From Pseudomonas sp. (GTDB taxonomy: Bacteria; Pseudomonadota; Gammaproteobacteria; Pseudomonadales; Pseudomonadaceae): a stretch of 64,000 bases of DNA. Below the pieces are notes generated by a model. It saw only the letters and a list, made by a program, of their open reading frames with translations. It did no database searches and was not told the DNA's origin. The DNA lies in contig NZ_PEKX01000002.1 in assembly GCF_002796985.1 (NCBI RefSeq), forward strand, positions 391,448-455,447, in the 5' to 3' direction. Position 1 is the stretch's first letter. The number at the start of each line of letters is the position of its first letter. The position numbers were made by a program, and so were the translations under genes. This document shows positions 42,427-51,295 of the stretch, in pieces.

Positions 42427-43530
42427 TCAGCGCTGCCCCAGCCGCACCAGCAGGCTGACCAGTTCGGCCTGGCGGCTGGTGCAGGTCTTGCGGAACAGCG
42501 CGCGCAGTTGGCTGCGCACTGTGTTGATCGAGGTGCCGAGCTGGTCGGCGCAATGTTCCGGTGCAAGCCCGCGCACCAGCAGGGCGCCCAGGCGTTGCTC
42601 GGCCGGGGTGAGGCCGAACAGTTCGCCGAGCAGTTGGCTCTGTCGGTGCGCGTCGAGCAGTGCGAGCAGCACCAACGGGCGCTGGAAGGGCTGGTTGAAG
42701 CTCGCCTCGGCGGGCACCGGGGTGACCAGCAGTTCCTGCCCGCTGCCATCGCCCAGCGGCAGCCAGCCGGCCTTGCCCTTGCCGGTGCGCGGCGCGGCTT
42801 GGCGCACCAGGGCCTGGAGTTTGGCGTCGTACTGGCGGCAGTGCAGGCGGCCGAAGACTTCATGGAACAGCCCGGCGCGCAGCCCGAGCCGCTGTTGCGC
42901 CGCCTGGTTGGCGTAGAGCACGCGGGCGTTGCCTTCCAGCAGCCAGAGCGGCGTGGGGTGCTGGTCCAGCAGCAGGTTGCGGTGGGCGAGCTCCTGGCGC
43001 ATCTGGTCGATGCGCCCGAACATGCGCGCGGCGCGGGTGAGGTGTTCGCTCAGGCGGGTCAGCAGGGTCTGTTCCAGCGGGTCGGGATAGCGCGCGCCGA
43101 GGCTGGTCAGTACCGACAGGTAGACGCCGGAACTGGCCTGCTCGTTCAGCTTCAGGCAGGACACGTTGTGCATGCCGTTGGGCCGCTGGAATTCCTGGTA
43201 GTACGGGTCGCGGGCCATGCGCTGCGGGCCGTACTCCTCGCGGTCGTGGTACCAGTGGCCGACCGGCCGGTGGAGCATGAAGCCCTTGGACGGGTCGATG
43301 GTGCAGAACTCGCGGTTGTAGATCTCGATGGCGCCGGGGTCGCAGAGGTTGATCTCACTGGCCAGCGCGCCGCTCTCGGTCTGGTCCCAGAACAGCAGGG
43401 CGCCCTGCTGGCGGCCGCTGGAGGGGATCAACTCGGTGAGCAGCGGCAGCCAGTTGCCCTCGTCGAGCACGCACTCGTAGGTCAGGCCCACCAGCCGGTC
43501 GTACTGCCTATCCATATCCCGCCGTGGCAT
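42427..43530 (-). CDS. LuxR-family regulator with PAS-like sensor domain
   Basis: A 367-residue one-component regulator. The N-terminal 180 residues form an uncharacterised sensor region, a PAS-like segment lies near 195-290 (LLDQHPTPLWLLEGNARVLY), and the C-terminal LuxR helix-turn-helix follows (FGLTPAEQRLGALLVRGLAP, GTSINTVRSQLRALFRKT). No autoinducer-binding or receiver domain is seen. Start 43530 is chosen because GGAGCGGCC precedes it; an ATG five codons later has a weaker site. Divergent from rbdA and upstream of the methyltransferase. Confidence 0.85.
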   Translation of the reverse strand: MPRRDMDRQYDRLVGLTYECVLDEGNWLPLLTELIPSSGRQQGALLFWDQTESGALASEINLCDPGAIEIYNREFCTIDPSKGFMLHRPVGHWYHDREEYGPQRMARDPYYQEFQRPNGMHNVSCLKLNEQASSGVYLSVLTSLGARYPDPLEQTLLTRLSEHLTRAARMFGRIDQMRQELAHRNLLLDQHPTPLWLLEGNARVLYANQAAQQRLGLRAGLFHEVFGRLHCRQYDAKLQALVRQAAPRTGKGKAGWLPLGDGSGQELLVTPVPAEASFNQPFQRPLVLLALLDAHRQSQLLGELFGLTPAEQRLGALLVRGLAPEHCADQLGTSINTVRSQLRALFRKTCTSRQAELVSLLVRLGQR

Positions 43531-43553
43531 GGCCGCTCCATCGGTTGTTTGGG

Positions 43554-43596
43554 GATTGCACTTTGCATCGTGCAGATTGCACTTTGCAGATTGCAC
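43554..43596. promoter_or_regulatory. Tandem direct repeats GATTGCACTTTGCA
   Basis: GATTGCACTTTGCA occurs at 43554-43567 and 43575-43588, with a third partial copy GATTGCAC at 43589-43596. Each also contains TGCA palindromes. They lie 25-65 bases upstream of the LuxR-type gene and look like a regulator-binding array. Confidence 0.6.
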
Positions 43597-43760
43597 GATC
43601 GACTGAGGTATGGCACATGGCCCTTGCTGTCGCAAGGCCACTAATCGGCTGGCGCTCGAGAGCCCACCCGGCGGCCCGGGAGAGGGCGTTTGCGGAGGGT
43701 TCCCGGCACCCTTCTGCCGGACGGAGAGTGTCCAGCCGACCAAGCGTCATGCCTGGGAGT

Positions 43761-43788
43761 TTGAGGAATCCCCGCGATCGGCTAGAAG
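43761..43788 (+). promoter_or_regulatory. Candidate sigma-70 promoter of rbdA
   Basis: TTGAGG, a 16-base spacer, then TAGAAG, about 100 bases upstream of the start. Visual match only. Confidence 0.35.
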
Positions 43789-43886
43789 TTAAGAAGGGGC
43801 GGTCTGACAGAAAAGTCCCCGAGGTGGAGCGGGCGCTCCTCCCCTGTGGCCTGGCAGGGATCAGAAGAAGGAAGTCGAAACTGGTT

Positions 43887-46346
43887 ATGGATGCATTGGG
43901 ACTGTTGCCGACCCGACGTACGACGCGTCTGCTCAAGCTGGTCTGGCCGTTCATGGTCGTGGTCCTGCTACAGACGCTGATCGGCAGCGGCAGCTTCTTT
44001 ATCCTCTCTGGCGTGCGCGCCTATGTCGGTGGCGAGAGTCTCTGGTCCAAGGGCCAGAAGGACGCCATTCATTACCTGCAGCTTTACGGCCAGACCCGTG
44101 ACCCTTCGGATTACGAGCGTTACCGCACCGCCATTGCCATCCCCCAGGGCGACCACATCTTCCGCGACGCGCTCGATCTCAGCCAGCCCGACCTGGAACT
44201 GGCCCGCGTCGGTGCGCTTCAGGGGGGCATCCATCCCGACGACATCAACGGGCTGATCTGGCTGTACCGCTACTTCCACGAGTACAGCTATTTCGACCAG
44301 GCGGTGAAGATGTGGATCATCGGCGACGCCTACCTCGACCAGCTGGAGCAACTGGCCGACGAGATGAGCGCGAAGATCCGTGCCAATGACGTCCGCCCCG
44401 GTGACCTGAGCTACTGGAACAGCCGCATCCAGGCGGTCAACGACGGCGTCACTCCCGCCGCCATGGCCTTCGCCGCCGCGCTCGGGCAGGGCTCGCGGAT
44501 GATCATGTGGGTGTTGCTGGTGCTCAACGGCCTGACCGGCCTGGCGCTGATCCTCCTGGCGGTGTGGCGCACCCGCAAGCTGCTGCACCAGCAGCGCGCC
44601 TTCGAAAGTGCGCTGGACACCGAGCGGGAGCGCGCGCAGACCACCCTGGCGGCCATCGGCGACGGCGTGGTCACCCTCGACGAATATGAGTGCATCGCCT
44701 ACTTCAACTCGGCGGCCGAGCGGCTGATCGGCTGGGACAACTCCATGGCTGTCGGCCTGCCACTGCGCTCGCTGCTGCGGGTGTTCGACGAGAACTCCCA
44801 GGTCGAGGGCTTGCCGCTGGTGGGGCAGATCCTGCGTGGCGAGGTGGACGGTGGCAACGAAACCAGCAAGATGATCCAGCGCCTGGATGGCACCAGCGTG
44901 GCGGTGACCCTGGTCGCTACCCCCATCCATGCCGATGGCCGGGTGGTCGGCGTGGTGCTGGTGCTGCACGACATGACCCGCGAGCGGCAGTACATGGCCA
45001 GCCTGTCCTGGCAGGCGACCCACGATGCGCTGACCGGCCTGACCAACCGCCGCGAGTTCGAATTCCGCCTGAAACAGGCACTGGAAAGCTCGGCGGATTC
45101 CCACGACCAGCACTCGCTGATGTACCTGGACCTGGACCAGTTCAAGTTGGTCAACGACACCTGTGGACACGCCGCCGGCGACGAACTGCTGCGCCAGGTC
45201 TGCTCGGTGCTGCAGCAATGCCTGCGCGATGGCGACACTTTGGCGCGCCTGGGCGGCGATGAGTTCGGCATTCTCCTCCAGCACTGCCCCCCGGACATGG
45301 CGGTGCAGATCGCCGAACGTATCCGCCTGACCGTGCAGGCCCTGTACTTCATGTGGGAAGGCCGGGGCTTCAGCATCACCGTCAGCATTGGCGTGGTGCA
45401 CATCTCGGTGATGCTGGTGTCGGTGGAAGAGGCGCTGCGCTGCGCCGACATGGCCTGCTACATGGCCAAGGAAAAGGGCCGTAACCGCGCTCAGGTGTTC
45501 CGTCCGGACGACACTGAGTTGTCCAACCGCGTCGGCGAGATGGCCTGGGTGCAGCGCATCCGCCTGGCGCTGGAAGAAGAGCGCTTCTGCCTCTTCGCCC
45601 AGTCGATCTTCCCGGTCGATGAGCGCGCGACAGAGGGCGCCCACGTTGAACTGCTGCTGCGCCTGAATGATGAAAGCGGCCGGTTGGTGGCGCCGATCAA
45701 CTTCATCCCAGCCGCCGAGCGCTACGGGCTGATGCCGGACATCGACCGCTGGGTGGTCGAGAACGCCTTCCGGACCCTGGCAGAGCGCATTGCCGACAGC
45801 GGTTACGAACCGATCCATACCTGCGCCATCAACCTCTCCGGCGCGACCATCGGTGACGACACCTTCCTCGACTTCCTCCGCGAGGCGCAGCCGCGCTACG
45901 GCATCGAGCCGGCCAGCGTTTGCTTCGAGATCACCGAAACCAGCGCCATCGCCAACCTGGTCAACGCCACGCGCTTCATCCAGGAACTCAAGGCGCTGGG
46001 CTACCGCTTCTCGCTGGACGACTTCTGCGCCGGCATGTCCTCCTTCGTCTACCTCAAGCATTTGCCGGTGGACTACCTGAAGATCGATGGCAGTTTCATC
46101 AAGGACATGCTGAAGGACCCCATCGACCGCGCCATGGTCCAGATGATCAACCAGATCGGCCATGTGATGGGCAAGCGCACGGTGGCGGAGTTCGTCGAGA
46201 CGCAGGAGATCCTCGATGTACTGCGCGAGATCGGCATCGATTACGCCCAGGGATACGGCCTGGCCAGGCCGCAGCCGTTCAACCGGAGCTTCCTGCGTGA
46301 GATTCAGGTCGCAGCGGTGGCCTCCGACACAACCTCCGGACGGTGA
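43887..46346 (+). CDS. rbdA: RbdA-like GGDEF-EAL c-di-GMP phosphodiesterase
   Basis: An 819-residue inner-membrane c-di-GMP enzyme. Two transmembrane helices (about 20-42 and 205-226) flank a periplasmic domain. A PAS domain (about 245-370) follows, then GGDEF (456-460) with an RxxD I-site (447-450), then an EAL domain. The EAL signature reads ELL (598-600), but the other catalytic residues are present (INLSG, FEITET, LDDFCAG, YLKIDG, EFVET, YAQGYG). Length and order match P. aeruginosa RbdA, a biofilm-dispersal phosphodiesterase activated by GTP binding to GGDEF. ATG 43887 gives the family length. Confidence 0.92.
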   Translation: MDALGLLPTRRTTRLLKLVWPFMVVVLLQTLIGSGSFFILSGVRAYVGGESLWSKGQKDAIHYLQLYGQTRDPSDYERYRTAIAIPQGDHIFRDALDLSQPDLELARVGALQGGIHPDDINGLIWLYRYFHEYSYFDQAVKMWIIGDAYLDQLEQLADEMSAKIRANDVRPGDLSYWNSRIQAVNDGVTPAAMAFAAALGQGSRMIMWVLLVLNGLTGLALILLAVWRTRKLLHQQRAFESALDTERERAQTTLAAIGDGVVTLDEYECIAYFNSAAERLIGWDNSMAVGLPLRSLLRVFDENSQVEGLPLVGQILRGEVDGGNETSKMIQRLDGTSVAVTLVATPIHADGRVVGVVLVLHDMTRERQYMASLSWQATHDALTGLTNRREFEFRLKQALESSADSHDQHSLMYLDLDQFKLVNDTCGHAAGDELLRQVCSVLQQCLRDGDTLARLGGDEFGILLQHCPPDMAVQIAERIRLTVQALYFMWEGRGFSITVSIGVVHISVMLVSVEEALRCADMACYMAKEKGRNRAQVFRPDDTELSNRVGEMAWVQRIRLALEEERFCLFAQSIFPVDERATEGAHVELLLRLNDESGRLVAPINFIPAAERYGLMPDIDRWVVENAFRTLAERIADSGYEPIHTCAINLSGATIGDDTFLDFLREAQPRYGIEPASVCFEITETSAIANLVNATRFIQELKALGYRFSLDDFCAGMSSFVYLKHLPVDYLKIDGSFIKDMLKDPIDRAMVQMINQIGHVMGKRTVAEFVETQEILDVLREIGIDYAQGYGLARPQPFNRSFLREIQVAAVASDTTSGR

Positions 46347-46422
46347 CGTGCCGACAAGAGAGGACTAATCTGAGGCCTGCCTTACCGGTGCTTGCAGGGA
46401 TCGACCAGCAACGGAGCCTTGG

Positions 46423-47211
46423 ATGAACGACACCTTTGTTCGCAGTGGGCCGCTCAAGGACCTTTCCAGTTACCCGCACTGGGCACAGCGCCTGGTGCAG
46501 GAGTGCGAGGCCAGCCGGCTGGCGGTGGTCGCGCATCCGCTTTATGCGCGAATGCGCGACGGCCAACTGAGCCGCCAGGCGATGCGCGCCTTCCTCATCG
46601 GCGGCTGGCAGGTGGTGGAGCAGTTCCCCCTGTACATGTCCCACAACCTGCTCAAGACCCGCTTCGGCCGCAGCCCCGGTGAAGACATGGCGCGGCGCTG
46701 GCTGATGCGCAACATCCGCGTCGAACTCAACCACGCCGACTACTGGCTGCGCTGGGCCGAGGCCTACGGCGTCACCCTGGCCGAACTCAAGGCCCAACTG
46801 GTACCCGCCGAACTCCACGCCCTCGGCCACTGGTGCTGGCACAGCTGCGCCACCGAGGAGCTGGCGCTGGCCATGGCGGCGACCAACTACGCCATCGAAG
46901 GCGCCACCGGCGACTGGTCGGCGCTGGTCTGCTCCACCGACACCTATGAACGAACGCTCCCGGCCGGCACCCGCAAGGACGCCATGCGCTGGCTGAGGAT
47001 GCACGCCCGCTACGACGACGATCACCCCTGGGAAGCCCTGGAGATCATCTGCACTCTCTGCGGCCCGCAGCTCGCCATGCCGCGCTGCCTGGCGCTGCGC
47101 GAGGCGATCTGCAAGAGCTACGGCTACATGCGCCTGTTCCTCGACCAGTGCCTGGCGCTGGAGCAGGCGCAGGGCGATGTGCGGCGGGGTTCGATGCAGG
47201 TGGCGGGGTAG
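46423..47211 (+). CDS. TenA/PqqC-like protein
   Basis: A 262-residue all-helical protein of the TENA/THI-4/PQQC (heme-oxygenase-like) superfamily. Segments such as HPLYARMRDGQLSRQAMRAF, GGWQVVEQFPLYMSHNLLKT and AATNYAIEGATGDWS are typical. Conserved His/Glu residues (VELNHADYW, TEELALAM) could hold a di-iron centre. No thiamine or PQQ genes are nearby, so a thiaminase or PQQ role is not supported. It starts 76 bases after rbdA on the same strand. Confidence 0.82.
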   Translation: MNDTFVRSGPLKDLSSYPHWAQRLVQECEASRLAVVAHPLYARMRDGQLSRQAMRAFLIGGWQVVEQFPLYMSHNLLKTRFGRSPGEDMARRWLMRNIRVELNHADYWLRWAEAYGVTLAELKAQLVPAELHALGHWCWHSCATEELALAMAATNYAIEGATGDWSALVCSTDTYERTLPAGTRKDAMRWLRMHARYDDDHPWEALEIICTLCGPQLAMPRCLALREAICKSYGYMRLFLDQCLALEQAQGDVRRGSMQVAG

Positions 47212-47271
47212 GGCAGGTCGGGGGATTGCTGGTTGATCGGAGTGGGGCTCCCCGGCCGCCGAAGACCTATA

Positions 47272-48228
47272 TCAAGGCACCAGAATAATCTTCTCGCTGC
47301 TCCCCTCGTTGACCTCGTGGTAACGCTGCACGCCCTCGCTCAGCGGCACTTCGCGCAGGCCGGTGGGCAGCGGCAGCCTGCCGTCGTCGAACCACTGGCC
47401 GAACTGGCGCAGCATCGCCGCGCAGGCAAGTGTGTCGTACAGCAGCGAATTCACCCCCACCACCAAACCGCCACGGCGATACAGCGCCAGGGCCGGCAGC
47501 TGCACGTGGCCGTCGACCGGTGCGGCGATGATCGCGATGCGACCGAATGTGGCCAGGGCGGAAACCGCTGCCGGCAGCCAGAAACCGGTGGTGTCGAAAA
47601 TCACCTCGGCGCCGCCGGGGAAGTGTTCCTCCACCTGCGCCGCCAGGGTTTCCGCCGAACCCAGCAGAAGGCTCGGTACACCCCGGGCCTGCAGCTCCGC
47701 CTGTGCTTCGGTGCGCCGCACCGCGCCCAGCACCTGGGCGCCTCGGGCCTTGGCCAGGGAAATGGCTGCCGCGCCAACGGCGCCGGAGCCGATCACCAGC
47801 AGGCGGGTGCCGGCGCCGACCTGGCTGCGCTCCAGCGCGTCCCAGGCGGTGGTGAAGGGCACGCCGCAGCTGGCGGCCTGGGCGAAGCTCATGCGCTCGG
47901 GCATCAGCGCCACGCCGCCGGCCGGTACGCTCATCAACTGGGCGTGGCTGCCGTTGCGGGTGAAGCCCAGCCCCCGGCCGGTACCCCAGACGGACTTGCC
48001 CAGCAGCTCGGCCGGGCCCTTCACCACGGTGCCGGCGAAGTCACGGCCGGGCACGCGGGGCAGGGTGGTGTAGGGGAAGCGGCCGAGGACGTTCTTCACG
48101 TCGCTGGGGTTGAGGCCGGCGGCGTGGATTTCCACCAGCACTTCGTCGGCGGCGGGTAGCGGGTCGGCGATCTCGGTGAAGCTCAGGGCGGCGAGGTCGC
48201 CGGTACGGTCGAATTGCAGGGCTTTCAT
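47272..48228 (-). CDS. Zinc-type alcohol dehydrogenase / quinone oxidoreductase family (MDR)
   Basis: A 318-residue medium-chain dehydrogenase/reductase. The N-terminal GroES-like domain (IHAAGLNPSDVKNVLG, PRVPGRDFAGTVV) is followed by a Rossmann NAD(P)H domain with LLVIGSGAVGAAAISLAKAR (GxGxxG). Structural-zinc cysteines are absent, pointing to the quinone-oxidoreductase branch. ATG 48228 (MKALQF) is the family start. The substrate is unknown. Confidence 0.88.
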   Translation of the reverse strand: MKALQFDRTGDLAALSFTEIADPLPAADEVLVEIHAAGLNPSDVKNVLGRFPYTTLPRVPGRDFAGTVVKGPAELLGKSVWGTGRGLGFTRNGSHAQLMSVPAGGVALMPERMSFAQAASCGVPFTTAWDALERSQVGAGTRLLVIGSGAVGAAAISLAKARGAQVLGAVRRTEAQAELQARGVPSLLLGSAETLAAQVEEHFPGGAEVIFDTTGFWLPAAVSALATFGRIAIIAAPVDGHVQLPALALYRRGGLVVGVNSLLYDTLACAAMLRQFGQWFDDGRLPLPTGLREVPLSEGVQRYHEVNEGSSEKIILVP

Positions 48229-48262
48229 GGCAAGGTTCCGTGGCAGCAAGGGGGGAATCGAA

Positions 48263-48424
48263 TCAGGAGAGCCAGCGGGTCAGCAGCGGCAGGGCGTTTT
48301 CGCCGATCTGCATGCCCAGCAGGCCGACCAGCGCCACCAGCGGCGGCGCCGGCGAACGGAAGTCGAGGAAGTGGTAGGCGAGGCCGACGGCGATGCCGAT
48401 GGCCAGTGAAACCAGGTAACTCAT
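48263..48424 (-). CDS. XapX (DUF1427) small membrane protein
   Basis: A 53-residue protein with two transmembrane helices (about 3-20 and 27-45) and the XapX signature RSPAPPLVALVGLLGMQIGE. GGAGAA precedes ATG at 48424. It lies 34 bases upstream of the MDR gene and may be co-transcribed with it. The family is widespread but of unknown function. Confidence 0.85.
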   Translation of the reverse strand: MSYLVSLAIGIAVGLAYHFLDFRSPAPPLVALVGLLGMQIGENALPLLTRWLS

Positions 48425-48797
48425 GCTGTTCTCCGCGGGTGGTTCCGGCGGCTGGCGGGAATGGATCCAGTCTAGGAGCCGCGCCGGGGCGCCGCCGGTC
48501 ATTGGCTTCGGAATATCGGACAGATGTGGGTGGGGTGTATTGGATGGGCGTGTCAGGTGCTGCTCGGATTCGACCTGTAGGAGCGCCCCATGGGCGCGAT
48601 CCACCGACAGGGCCGGCGCTTTCTCTTGCTCTGGCGTTGCAGGTCTGCTGCGTTGGTTTGGGAGTTTCTGCGTCGCTTCGGCGTGCGCGCGGACTTCTGG
48701 TTTCGCCCCCTCGGGCGAGTCCCTTTTGTCAAACGCCACAAAAGGAACCAAAAAGTCTTGCCCCGGACATCCGGTTTTTCGCTCAGGCGAAAAATAC

Positions 48798-48906
48798 CCT
48801 CGTTGAAGCGAAGTTTCAGGGGCACGCTGCGAAGGGCCATCCCTGGCCCATCGCAGCTCTCGCGACATCCATGTCGCTCAACCCCTGAAACTCCGCTTCA
48901 ACGAGG
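48798..48906. repeat. Long imperfect hairpin, 25-base arms
   Basis: Arm 48798-48822 begins CCTCGTTGAAGCGAAG, and arm 48882-48906 is its reverse complement with one mismatch. About 59 bases of loop separate them. The flanks contain further small dyads (CTTTTGT-(8)-ACAAAAGG). It looks like a non-coding repeat element or a structured RNA. Confidence 0.75.
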
Positions 48907-48997
48907 CCTCCTGAACGGGGCGGTCTGGAGTGCGCTGGTATTTCTCTGGAAGTCTTCAGAACCAAAGCCAGCGCTGGATCGTTGGGTGGGGCACTTC

Positions 48998-49066
48998 GTA
49001 GGAGCGAGCTTGCTCGCGAACGCATAGCGCCGTGCCCATCCAGTTCGCGAGCAAGCTCGCTCCTAC
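48998..49066. repeat. Family A repeat pair
   Basis: Two perfect inverted family A units 21 bases apart, immediately downstream of the AraC-type gene. Confidence 0.92.
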
Positions 49067-49079
49067 GAAAAGCATCGCG

Positions 49080-49847
49080 CTACCGCGCGCAATACTCCGA
49101 AGGCGCCACGCCCAATTCACGGCGGAACATCTCGCTGAAACTCCCCGGCTGATACCCCAGCCCATGGGCTATCTGGCTTACCGCGATGCCCTCGTTGAGC
49201 TGCGCCACCGCCGTGGCCAACTGCACCTGCCGGCGCCACTGGGCGAAGCCCATGCCCAGGCTGTGCTGGAACAGGCGGGCGAGGGTGCGCACGCTGGCGC
49301 CGGCGTCGGCGGCGTGCTGCTCGAAGGAAACCTCCTGGCTCGGCTCGGCCATCACTGCCAGGCACAGGTTCAGCAGGCGGCGGTCGGAGTCGTCCGGCAG
49401 CGGCACGCGCAACAGCAGGCTGCGCGCGCGTTGCAGCTCCAGCACGGCCAGTTGCGACAGCGCCTGGTAATACTCGGTGTCCGGTTCGCGCTCATGCTCC
49501 ACCAGCTTGACGATCAGCTCGCGCAGCAGCCCGCTCACCTCGAACGCCTGTACCTGTTCGCCGAGGGAATCCGCCGTCCCCGGCCGCAGGTAGATGTTGC
49601 GCATCTGCAGTTCGCTGACCACGCGGATGCCATGGGGCACCTGCGGCGGTAGCCAGACGGCGCGATTCGGCGGCACCAGCAGTGCTTCGGACGGCGTCTC
49701 CAGCCACATCACCCCGGACATCGCATAGAGCACCTGCCCCCAGTCGTGGGAGTGCGGCTCGATGTGCAGGCCGCGCGGGTAGCTGCGGGCCAGGGCACGC
49801 AAGGACGCCGGAGTGGCTTCGAAATCAGGGGGAGCGGCGCGGGCCAT
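49080..49847 (-). CDS. AraC-family regulator with cupin sensor domain
   Basis: A 255-residue regulator. The N-terminal cupin (about 10-110, IEPHSHDWGQVLYAMSGVMW) precedes a double helix-turn-helix (about 155-255, ASVRTLARLFQHSLGMGFAQ; IAHGLGYQPGSFSEMFRREL). ATG 49847 is preferred over a 34-residue extension lacking homology. It is divergent from hpd across 314 bases, so it may control tyrosine catabolism or its own locus; no ligand can be named. Confidence 0.9.
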   Translation of the reverse strand: MARAAPPDFEATPASLRALARSYPRGLHIEPHSHDWGQVLYAMSGVMWLETPSEALLVPPNRAVWLPPQVPHGIRVVSELQMRNIYLRPGTADSLGEQVQAFEVSGLLRELIVKLVEHEREPDTEYYQALSQLAVLELQRARSLLLRVPLPDDSDRRLLNLCLAVMAEPSQEVSFEQHAADAGASVRTLARLFQHSLGMGFAQWRRQVQLATAVAQLNEGIAVSQIAHGLGYQPGSFSEMFRRELGVAPSEYCAR

Positions 49848-50161
49848 AGTGCGGGCCTTAGTCCGGTTCGGGCAGGGGAGATGGGCCGCATGGTAGCCGC
49901 CGCGCGGCAGCCTGACGAGAGCGTGGCATTCGCACTGGCAGGCTGGCACACCACCTTGTCACGAATTCTTTACGGTGCGGCGGCATGCCGCACGGGGCTC
50001 TGGACGGCGTAAGGATTTCTTGCCGGGCTACCGGCGCAACCATGCGGCGGGCAGCTCGCACCCGGCTTGTTCCGGCGCCCGCCGCCGGTTGTGATGACGG
50101 TATTCCAGACGCCTGGACGGCCCCGCGCCGAGCCAGCCGATAACGACAACGAGGAGGCCGG
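49848..50161. other. Intergenic region AraC-type gene / hpd
   Basis: There are 314 bases without a gene, presumably both divergent promoters. A GGCATGCC-centred dyad lies near 49982. I see no convincing PhhR box or sigma-70 pair. Confidence 0.5.
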
Positions 50162-51244
50162 ATGAACGCCGTGTCCAAGATCGCACAACACAATCCCATC
50201 GGCACCGACGGCTTCGAGTTCGTCGAGTTCACCGCCCCCGACGCCCAGGGCATCGAGCAACTGCGCCAGCTGTTTACCGGCATGGGCTTTACCGAGACCG
50301 CCAAGCACCGCTCCAAGGAAGTCTTCCTGTTCCAGCAGAACGACATCAACATCGTGCTCAACGGCAGCCCTACTGGCCACGTCCACGAATTTGCCAAGAA
50401 GCACGGCCCGAGCGCCTGCGCCATGGCCTTCCGGGTGAAGAACGCCGGCCAGGCTGCTGCCTATGTCGAGTCCCAGGGCGCCAGACTGGTGGGCAGCCAC
50501 GCCAACTTTGGCGAGCTGAATATCCCCTGCGTCGAAGGCATTGGTGGCTCGCTGCTGTACCTCGTCGACCGTTACGGCGACAAGAGCATCTACGACGTCG
50601 ACTTCGAGTTCATCGAAGGCCGCACCGCCCAGGACAACGCCGTCGGCCTGCTGTGCATCGATCACCTGACCCACAACGTCAAGCGCGGCCAGATGGATGT
50701 CTGGTCCGGCTTCTACGAGCGCATCGCCAACTTCCGCGAGATCCGCTACTTCGACATCGAAGGCAAGCTCACCGGCCTGCTGTCCCGCGCGATGACCGCG
50801 CCCTGCGGCAAGATCCGCATCCCGATCAACGAGTCGGCGGACGACAAGTCGCAGATCGAGGAATTCATCCGTGAGTACCACGGCGAAGGCATCCAGCACA
50901 TCGCCCTGACCACCGACGACATCTACGCCACCGTGCGCCAGTTGCGCGCCAACGGCGTGGACTTCATGAGCACCCCGGACACCTACTACGCCAAGGTCGA
51001 CACCCGCGTCGCGGGCCACGGCGAGCCGCTGGAGCAACTGCGCGAGCTGAGCATCCTGATCGACGGTGCACCGGGCGATGACGGCATCCTGCTGCAGATT
51101 TTCACCAATACGGTGATCGGCCCGATCTTCTTCGAGATCATCCAGCGCAAGGGCAACCAGGGCTTCGGCGAGGGCAACTTCAAGGCTCTGTTCGAATCCA
51201 TCGAGGAAGACCAGATCCGCCGTGGCGTGATCTCCGACCAGTAA
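50162..51244 (+). CDS. hpd: 4-hydroxyphenylpyruvate dioxygenase
   Basis: A 360-residue Fe(II) dioxygenase converting 4-hydroxyphenylpyruvate to homogentisate. It is built of two VOC domains; the iron ligands are visible in the C-terminal half as IDHLTHNV, IQHIALTT and FFEIIQRKG (His-His-Glu). GAGGAGG precedes ATG 50162. It uses the product of PhhC (17-18.5 kb). maiA, a later enzyme of the same route, follows 51 bases downstream. Confidence 0.97.
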   Translation: MNAVSKIAQHNPIGTDGFEFVEFTAPDAQGIEQLRQLFTGMGFTETAKHRSKEVFLFQQNDINIVLNGSPTGHVHEFAKKHGPSACAMAFRVKNAGQAAAYVESQGARLVGSHANFGELNIPCVEGIGGSLLYLVDRYGDKSIYDVDFEFIEGRTAQDNAVGLLCIDHLTHNVKRGQMDVWSGFYERIANFREIRYFDIEGKLTGLLSRAMTAPCGKIRIPINESADDKSQIEEFIREYHGEGIQHIALTTDDIYATVRQLRANGVDFMSTPDTYYAKVDTRVAGHGEPLEQLRELSILIDGAPGDDGILLQIFTNTVIGPIFFEIIQRKGNQGFGEGNFKALFESIEEDQIRRGVISDQ

Positions 51245-51295
51245 CTCGCTTGCCGGGCGGCCGCGCGCATAGCGTGGTCGCCCACGGAGAACATC

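Larger units (their letters stand above)
43531..43886. other. Divergent control region LuxR-type gene / rbdA
   Basis: There are 356 bases without a gene. The LuxR side holds the tandem GATTGCAC repeats (listed separately). The rbdA side holds a possible sigma-70 promoter and a leader of about 95 bases. No further open frame looks coding. Confidence 0.6.
48425..49079. other. Gene-free 655-base region with a large hairpin element and a repeat pair
   Basis: No coding frame on either strand is convincing. The region holds a long non-coding inverted-repeat element (about 48690-48945) and a family A pair at 48998-49066. A short GTAGGAGCGCCCCATGGGCG hairpin lies at about 48576. The first 100 bases are ordinary upstream sequence of the XapX gene. 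Confidence 0.7.

Noticed and set aside
46423..47211. TenA-like protein as a PQQ synthesis enzyme (PqqC)
   Set aside because: There are no pqq genes nearby and the PqqC active-site pattern could not be recognised, so only the superfamily is claimed.
49966..49980. PhhR half-site (TTTACGG) upstream of hpd
   Set aside because: There is no matching second half at the right spacing, so it is not a credible operator.
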